A stretch of 64,000 bases of DNA, taken from NCBI GenBank assembly GCA_944472135.2, contig OX235267.1, forward strand, positions 24,615,349 to 24,679,348, in the 5' to 3' direction. Made by a program: the position numbers and the translations under genes. The notes beneath the pieces were generated by a model that worked only from the letters and a program-made list of their open reading frames with translations, ran no database searches and had not been told where the DNA came from. Positions 57,373 to 64,000 of this stretch are shown here, piece after piece (position 1 is the stretch's first letter; every line of letters begins with the position of its first letter). The stretch is from Trichobilharzia regenti. Taxonomy: Eukaryota > Platyhelminthes > Trematoda > Strigeidida > Schistosomatidae.

Positions 57373-59379
57373 AACAGACATTATTTCCTTATAGTTATCA
57401 ATGGCTACACCGAAATTTTATGACATTTCAAATAGAATGAAAAGCGGATTCTACACACTTTACCGCACCACTATCATTAAGAGCCCGGATAAAAGGATTA
57501 TTTGTTCATACGCTTATGATGAATTGTTAGTTCAGCGAATCTGACTATGAAACTATTTGCTTAGATTAATTTTCATCAAAACAAGTAGAAAGTGTGCTCA
57601 CAGTATTTCGTGGTTTCTTACAATTAACAGACAACCTCAAACCTGTATAGTATTGATGAATTAAGTGAATAGATTTTCTATTCTACTCAGCAGTTGGTCA
57701 TCATGAAGATGGTAGTTAAATGAAACAGCAAAGAGTGTAGCGTGATGGTATAAATGTTACGAATGACACGAAAACAGAAGAGAATTCAGCACAGATTAGT
57801 TGATGATTTTCCACAAATTAAGCCACAAGGAAAAGACTAAATATTATGTTGAAAAATCCAAGCAGGCGCTCATAGGTGATGTGGAAATTTTATAGGGGTG
57901 TTTATATATATCAAACTAGTCCTGATAAAAGGAATTCATCTGGGTGACTGTATATCATTCTATTGAATGAACCATATGCGATTGCAAAACCTGCTTTAAG
58001 ACAGCCTCCGAAACTATTTTGTAGAATTTGTATGAGTTCCAACTATAGGATTCGGTGATTCGGAAGAATGATTGAATATAGCCCAATGATGATTGTTCCG
58101 AGTTATCTTTCCAAACTTCTGTGCGAATGGTAGTACCTGAGAGGACTAATTTCCGTATTATTGGTATTGAAACATCTGCACTCCTTTCTGGAATGCATCA
58201 TACTAACCCTCATGCAAAGATTTGCTTCTCACAGTTCCAGCACACAGACACGTTTTGCTCTTCCCCCTATCACGTTTCATTTTTCGTTTAAGAAGTACTG
58301 TTTTTTTCTGTTTGATCAGCGGCAACGATTCCTGCAAGTACACAAGTAATTCCACTCATATCTTGTGAGACAATAATCCGATGTTGCTGATACCACTGTA
58401 CCACTGACATTTTAGTACTCTTTTTTTCCGCAACTGTAACGGATAATGGTCTTCTCAGTAGACGGTTGTGGGATATACACAATATTTCACTAAGGCAGAG
58501 TTTCAGATTTCGAGAGGAAAATTTTTAAAAGTCACCAGAATGTACAACATACCAATTATTACAGACTTTGTAAAATCCAACAATGCTTTTACAAATGATC
58601 TGAAATCTAATAATCCCCAAAGTCATATAGGCCTAATCTTTAGACATAAGTCATGGTTAATCACAGCCGTTAGAATGTGTATTAATTAGCTGCGATTATC
58701 TCTTCATCAAAAGATGTTACCTATATAAATAATTAGGTTATTATGATGCATTAACTGTAGTCGCTGACGTAACAGGAAACATGTGTTCATACGGCAAATA
58801 AGAACAGTCGTATGTCTTGTGAGTTTGTTGCCTAAATACGCACGGAGTTCAAGAAGTTCTTTTTAACGATTAGTCTATCATTTCTCGTGAAAGATTCTCA
58901 TATTTATCTGTTAGTATATCTCCAGTGATTCATGAGATTGCGAGTCGAGAATATCTCTCATGTGTATATATCGAAGACTTTATTCATAACAATTTCAACA
59001 CTTTATTTCCTCGTTTTATAACTGATGTCTTTCAAGTTGAATCGCTGCAGTGATCCTTGGTCGCCTAAAACTGGCTCATGTTTTCCAAGTTCTACAAAGT
59101 CATCATCGAGGAGCTGGGTTTGTCCTGTTGCTGCGTATTAATGATTCCCCGGTCTTGACCTCAACTGTGATTTCTTTGATATTAGACGCTTTTTAGTTAC
59201 ACGCGAACAGTTATCTTTGTGAGATGTTGTGAAGAGATGTTTTTGACGATTGCATTTAAGATAGCAAAAAAGGTTCGCAAATATTTACTATAACTTACAG
59301 GGAATTGTGATTGTTTATCAATTATAATAGAAGAATTGTTAAGACAAAGGTTCAACAAATTACACATTTTGTCAGAAGA
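57373..59379. other. No recognisable gene
   Basis: Several short frames (58161-58349 +, 58468-58689 +, 58288-58482 -) have no motif that I recognise. The 73-codon frame at 58468 is followed by AT-rich sequence and has no splice support. Confidence 0.45.
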
Positions 59380-59960
59380 AGAATGGGAACACAAAAGATA
59401 TGAACTTAGATGAGAAGTGGATGGCCTTCTTGTTTTATTATTTTTCCGTTCCTTATTTATAGTGAAGAGTTTCGGATCAATAAAGCAGTAGTTGGTATGC
59501 GAGTTTATTCTGTATACATATCCCTATCTTACCCATTCCATTGTCTGAAATCTCAGAAACATACATGAGACGAACTGGATATGACTTCAACAGATTATGC
59601 GTAGACGTAAGAGATACCTAAAAAACGGAACGTTGTAGCATATAAGTATACGCAGGCTTTGTTTCGCTTATAGACGTATTCGGTTACCACTCATTTCATT
59701 GTAGGCATCCCTGATGTAAAACAACTACATTTCTGACTTTCTCTTATCTTCACCCTACTTACTTCACACATTTTCGTTATTATATCAATTTGGCTGTACC
59801 GTTCATCTATTCCTTGAGCACTCCCTCAGCTTACACTAGCATAGCCATTTCGAGAGGTTCAGAATATATACTTATCTCGATAAAGAAAAGAAAACGAATT
59901 CTGCAGTATAAAATGATATCATTTTCTTTCACAAGTTCTCATCATCTACAGACTACTTGA
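59380..59960 (+). repeat. Direct repeat, unit 1 (diverged)
   Basis: Matches 61430-61980 over about 550 bases with many differences. Shared blocks include GACGT-TTCGGTTACCACTC, CTTATCTTCACCCTACTTACTTCA and GGTTCAGAATATATA. The frame that is open in unit 2 (61650-61752) has stops here. A shorter third match may lie at 62760-62880. Confidence 0.6.
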
Positions 59961-60271
59961 AATTACAATGGTAATATAGTTGATAACAACAGAGAAGAGA
60001 TACTTTAAAATTAAAGCATCCAAAACGAAAACATTACAATGTTTAGTGTAAGTTTTCATCACCAATTTATACGTTTTCAAAGTTGAACGAAAGTTGCAAG
60101 GGTAAGACAGAAAACAGAAAAATTAATCAACAGAAGAGTGTTAGCTTGCAGGTTCACACAGCAACTCAAAAAACAAAAGCGGTTACAGCTTATGCGATCA
60201 CGATTTGTTCAGTGAGTTGAGATCCCTGAATGAGATGACTAATTCATGTAATCAAAATGAAAATTCAGTTA

Positions 60272-61163
60272 CTAAGGCAGTGAGAGGTAAATCACACTCT
60301 CTTTCCGTATGCATATGTCTGGTTTAAATCGATTGATTGCGATCGCTTCGGCAAATCGTAGTAAATTTGCTGTCATTTGTCTATTCAATATTTTGAAGAA
60401 CGAAGAAATCTCTACGAGATGTCCGGTATCAACAGAATGTCTGGTATTTGCACTTTTCCTTCTCAGGTACAGATTTCTTTGAATATGTTCAGAAAACCGG
60501 ATGGAAGCACTTCTTTCCGTCCTTCCGATGTACTTGCTCCCAAAAGTACACGTGAATTCATAAACGCAGTTGGAGGTGACATCAGCTGGGTAAATATTCA
60601 GTTTTGAGTGTCTTATAGAAATAGTGATGTTGTTTAATGTTATGAGTTTTTCTGCCAGGATGCTTCTTTTTATTGCACCTTTCTGTCTTTTGTTAACCCT
60701 TTGTGACACTGCATCACTTTTGAATGAAAGACAAATAGACTTTTTTCTTTTCTACAGTTAGGTGTTTATCTTTCTTATCTTTTTCTCTGCTACACTCCTG
60801 TATAAATTCCTCAGGGTATCCATTCTCTCTTTGGCATTTCTCGACGAAATCTAATTCTTCTTCGACCTTGTTAAGTGAACATAGCTTCCTGGCTGTGTCG
60901 TAAAAAGTCCCCACTAATCCGGGTTTCTAGCTAGTGGAACCAAAGCTGTTAAAGTGAAGATATTTTCCAGTCCAGGTTTCTTTTCTATAGATGGACTTTT
61001 CGATCGTGCTTTCGTGTGTTCTTTTCACAATTAGATCCAGGAAATTGAAATCATTGTTATGTTCATATTCCATTGTGAATTTGATGTTTGGATTGGTCTC
61101 ATTTAGGCGGTCATATAGTGTCGATGCGTGATCCATTTTGTTGAAAACAATAAATATGTGCAT
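60272..61163 (-). mobile_element. Decayed Penelope-like element, separate lineage
   Basis: Three frames in order on the - strand. 60927-61163: FNFLDLIVKRTHESTIEKSIYRK (the region after motif C). 60714-60914: RENGYPEEFIQE, then LTVEKKK. 60272-60709: a linker, CVYEFTCTFGSKYIGRTERS (GIY-YIG core) and LLRFAEAIAINRFKPD (glutamate). The catalytic YxDD region is missing. It sits between the two direct-repeat units at 59380 and 61430. Its sequence is clearly different from the other PLEs in the window. Confidence 0.75.
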
Positions 61164-61429
61164 ACACAGTCATATTTGATGTTGTTTGTTTTCACACGAA
61201 TAATCTTTAGTAGAAAATGCTGTGATGAGGTTTTTTTTGACAATTTCATTTTAGACAACTCTACATTTGCAATTATTACCGATCAGTTACAAGGACTTTT
61301 CAATAGTTTACAAAAATTTGGAAAAAAGTAGAATTATTGCAAAGATGTGAGGATTAGTGGGTGTTTGTCAATTATGATTGACCTATTGTAAGCGCAATAT
61401 AAACGTTTAACGAGTGATATTTTACCAAA

Positions 61430-61980
61430 AGTAGAATGGAGACAGAAAACAGATGAAGTTAGATAAGAAGTGAAAGGTTTTCTTATTTTATTATTACTTT
61501 GTACTTAATTTGTAGTGAAGAGTTTAAGGTCCGTCAGAGAGTGTATTGTCAACAAGTTTTTTTCGTAAACATAGTTTTGGCTTCCCTATTTCATTAATTA
61601 AAATCTCAAAAATATGCAGGAGGCAAACTAGAAATGAGTACAACAGATTATGAGTACACGTGAAGACAACTTCAAACGGATAGGTTGTAGCATATTAGTA
61701 TACGCATGCATTATTTCGTTAGTAGACGTTTTCGGTTACCACTCAATTCATGGTATGTATCCTGAAAGTAGCGCAACTACATTTCCGTCTTTTTCTTATC
61801 TTCACCCTACTTACTTCAAACATTTTAGTTATTATCTCACTTTCGATGTACAATTCAATTAAACATTCAGCACTCCATCAGGTTACACGAACCATTCTCC
61901 AGGCTTACTCTCGCAAGTTGCTTTCACTAGGTTCAGAATATATATTCATCTCTTGACAACATCTTCATTTTCTCTGCAGA
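61430..61980 (+). repeat. Direct repeat, unit 2 (diverged)
   Basis: See 59380-59960. The two units flank the PLE at 60272-61163, so they could be an old local duplication into which the PLE inserted, or a duplication that included it. Confidence 0.6.
61650..61752 (+). CDS. Possible first exon of a small membrane protein
   Basis: ATG at 61650 opens a 34-codon stretch, MSTREDNFKRIGCSILVYAC and then a hydrophobic segment ending GYHSIH, before a strong donor (CATG|GTATGT). The hydrophobic part could be a membrane helix or a signal sequence. The exon ends in phase 1. I found no matching second exon, and the homologous stretch in the other repeat unit (about 59590-59700) is broken. Weak call; no family recognised. 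Confidence 0.25.
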
Positions 61981-63162
61981 ACGTTGTTTGATATTTTAAC
62001 AAAATCGGGTAAAAAGTGAATATATATCATGCATTTCAATCAAACTGCGTAACAATTAAAATGTTTGCATGTGTGTGTGCACACACGTACACATATACTT
62101 GTGAGTATTCACATCATGCACATAAAGGATGAAGCAAACATACATACAAATATGTAAATATTTTGATTTTGTGGTAATATTCTACTAAATCTTGATCACA
62201 GTTCATATCAAAAATACGCTCAAATGACTTGAAAACCAATTGAACACTAGAACCTTGATAAACACACGTTGCAGACCATATATAGCCAAACATATAATTG
62301 ATAAGAAGACACTGTGGCTGCTGTCAGTACGGACCTTAGGATTTTCTATAAAAGCCGTTAAGATTGCTATCTGAAATACGCTGAAGTGATAGCCACCCAG
62401 TGTGTTTGTGTGTGCAATAAAAATCCATTGTTACCCTTAGCCTCTTTTGGTGATCCTTATCTAATGATACTCCTTAGAACAGTGTTAATAATTACCACCA
62501 TTACTATGCTTAAACTCCTTATCATTGTGATTATCTGAATTTGTATCTCATACAAACATTTTGCAGACAAACTGATTTTAACAACTAAAGTTTTGTTTTA
62601 TCCGGTTGTTCAAAATGTATTACACATATTCGTAACATTTTTTCTGATAAATACCGTAACAACACAGTCAAAGTTAATTTCAAAATAGCTTTTATCTCGA
62701 ATCGACATCATTTTGAAACCACTAATTTGAAGTAAGCTTTTCTGTGCTTTCAATTTTTAATTCATCCATTCAACTAGTCCATCAGCACTCTCTCAAGCTA
62801 AACAATCCATTCCACGAAACCTATCGTATGCATTATTATTATTAAAATTGGATTACATATTCAGGTATTTATGACACCTGCATCCCAAATCCAGTATTTT
62901 ACCGTCAGATGTGCATACTGAAATACTCTGAGACGATAGACGTTAGTAAAACAGCGACATTCCTTACCTAGTTTGCAATTAAGATTCTGAACCAACTGAT
63001 GGGATTTTCCAGATACGGCTGCTAAAACCATGTGCAGCATCCGCTCTTTTCTTGGGCGTTAGGTTGCACCGAACAGCTTTTTTGTCGTAGTTGTTAACTT
63101 TTTAGCGGTACGTAGCTACTATATTAATGGCTGGATGACTGACACATCGTTATAGTCATGTT
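61981..63162. other. No recognisable gene
   Basis: A GT/CA-rich stretch near 62063-62095 can fold on itself. A block near 62760-62830 resembles 61857-61930. Nothing else is recognised. Confidence 0.45.
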
Positions 63163-63164
63163 TG

Positions 63165-63200
63165 CACACTGATGAAGTATCCGTCTAGCCTGATGAAACG
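63165..63200 (+). ncRNA. Hammerhead-like core (weak)
   Basis: CTGATGA, 19 bases, then GAAACGC. The layout is right but the intervening bases can pair only over 3 bp (ATC with GAT). A similar CTGATGAAG…AGTTGGTCAG sequence occurs near 51402-51425, which lacks GAAA, so this may be a worn dispersed repeat. Confidence 0.25.
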
Positions 63201-63639
63201 CACATTGAAGTTGGTCAGACTGATTGATTTATGTTTTCTCCTGAAATACTAAGTGATGCAATGATTAATCTAAACTTTACGTGTTTCTTTCCTGAATTCT
63301 ACCACTTATGTTTTCATATCATAAAAAGTCTCAGTCTAAAATGTCGTTCCGAAACAAAAATCAACGAGGTCCTTCAGCAGTTATTTCGTTCGAATCCAGT
63401 CAATTCATTATTGTAGGTTGATTTATCAATGAAGTGAGAGCAGTATCGACTTCATTAACAGGCCATACGTCTGCATGATTTGTGAATACATTACAAACAA
63501 CTTCATCCAAGTTTACCATATGCCATTATACCAACAGTGAATAACTAACTACTCATCTGCAAAGATTCAGCAGAAATGATGTAAACTACGTCAATTTATT
63601 TATCACAGTTCAGTTGAATTCAAACCAAATTATGTGGTA
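63201..63639. other. No recognisable gene
   Basis: Only short frames (for example 63231-63416 +) without motif. Confidence 0.4.
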
Positions 63640-64000
63640 TTCACCTGGAGAAGAACATCAAAGAACTCACTCCGGCATGACAAGCTCTGTAGTTTAAAGG
63701 ATTCAATTGACCTAATTAGACAAGTCAATATAATTTAGAAATACCTTGTAGTGAATGTGGGTTAAGTCAACATTGTAGGTAAAACTAGCAGATCGGGGGT
63801 AGTCAGATTGTCGGAACATAATTTAGTTAAGGTTAGAATGGTTGACTCCTAGAAGATAAATAATTTAGAAGAAAGGTCACAAGTAACATAGATAAGTGGA
63901 GAGAGGGAGAGTGAGATTACTTAATCCTTGTTCATTGGGTTTACACTCAACACGTGCAAAACGAATGACTCGTCACTGATACCGGATAAATGGAAAATAC
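63640..64000 (+). mobile_element. Decayed PLE nuclease region, running off the window
   Basis: Across frames it shows VVNVG…NIVGKTSRSGVVRLSEHN (GIY-YIG core) and SLFIGFTLNTCKTNDSS, parallel to 49660-49990 and 54341-54670. Many stops. Third member of that PLE lineage here. Confidence 0.6.

Overview
This is AT-rich animal nuclear DNA, most likely from a schistosomatid blood fluke. The two best clues are degenerate short elements of the schistosome alpha type, which carry a hammerhead-ribozyme body (6366-6545, repeated at 30597-30776, and 20455-20580), and a very high load of GIY-YIG Penelope-like elements (PLEs) mixed with RTE-like and other LINE remnants. Introns are GT-AG and exons are small. 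There is no bacterial or viral gene organisation, and no intact rRNA or tRNA gene was found.

Layout. Positions 1-17404 and 24233-41620 are two nearly identical direct copies of one segment, about 24.2 kb apart, separated by single-copy sequence at 17405-24232. Copy 1 starts exactly at the window edge, so its true left end is unseen. The simplest reading is a perfect tandem duplication whose second unit is 17405-41620. Each unit holds, in order: a LINE remnant broken by a tRNA-like SINE; two dead exons of a TMBIM-like gene; an 84-base foldback repeat; a PLE fragment with an alpha-type SINE; a third TMBIM-like exon; a large composite PLE whose 3' half is mirrored as an inverted repeat and whose 5' leader is also mirrored; an RTE reverse-transcriptase fragment; and a second tRNA-like SINE. 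The spacer 17405-24232 holds three PLE remnants, an alpha-type SINE, an RTE fragment and an inverted TMBIM-like pseudogene. From 41621 to 50300 there is a LINE tail and three more decayed PLEs.

The only candidate host gene with open, correctly spliced exons lies at 51055-57176 on the + strand. Six exons can be joined in one reading frame and resemble the membrane core of the TMBIM/Lifeguard (Bax-inhibitor-1) family. The N-terminal exons were not found. A PLE fragment and an antisense RTE fragment sit in its introns. Positions 57200-64000 hold another PLE, diverged direct repeats with a possible first exon, and the start of a last PLE remnant.

The retroelement genes are nearly all broken by stops, frameshifts or truncation. 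The least damaged is the 739-codon PLE frame at 9153-11372, which keeps the YMDD and GIY-YIG cores but has changed residues in one reverse-transcriptase motif and a frameshifted tail. All family calls were made by eye from motifs, without database searches.
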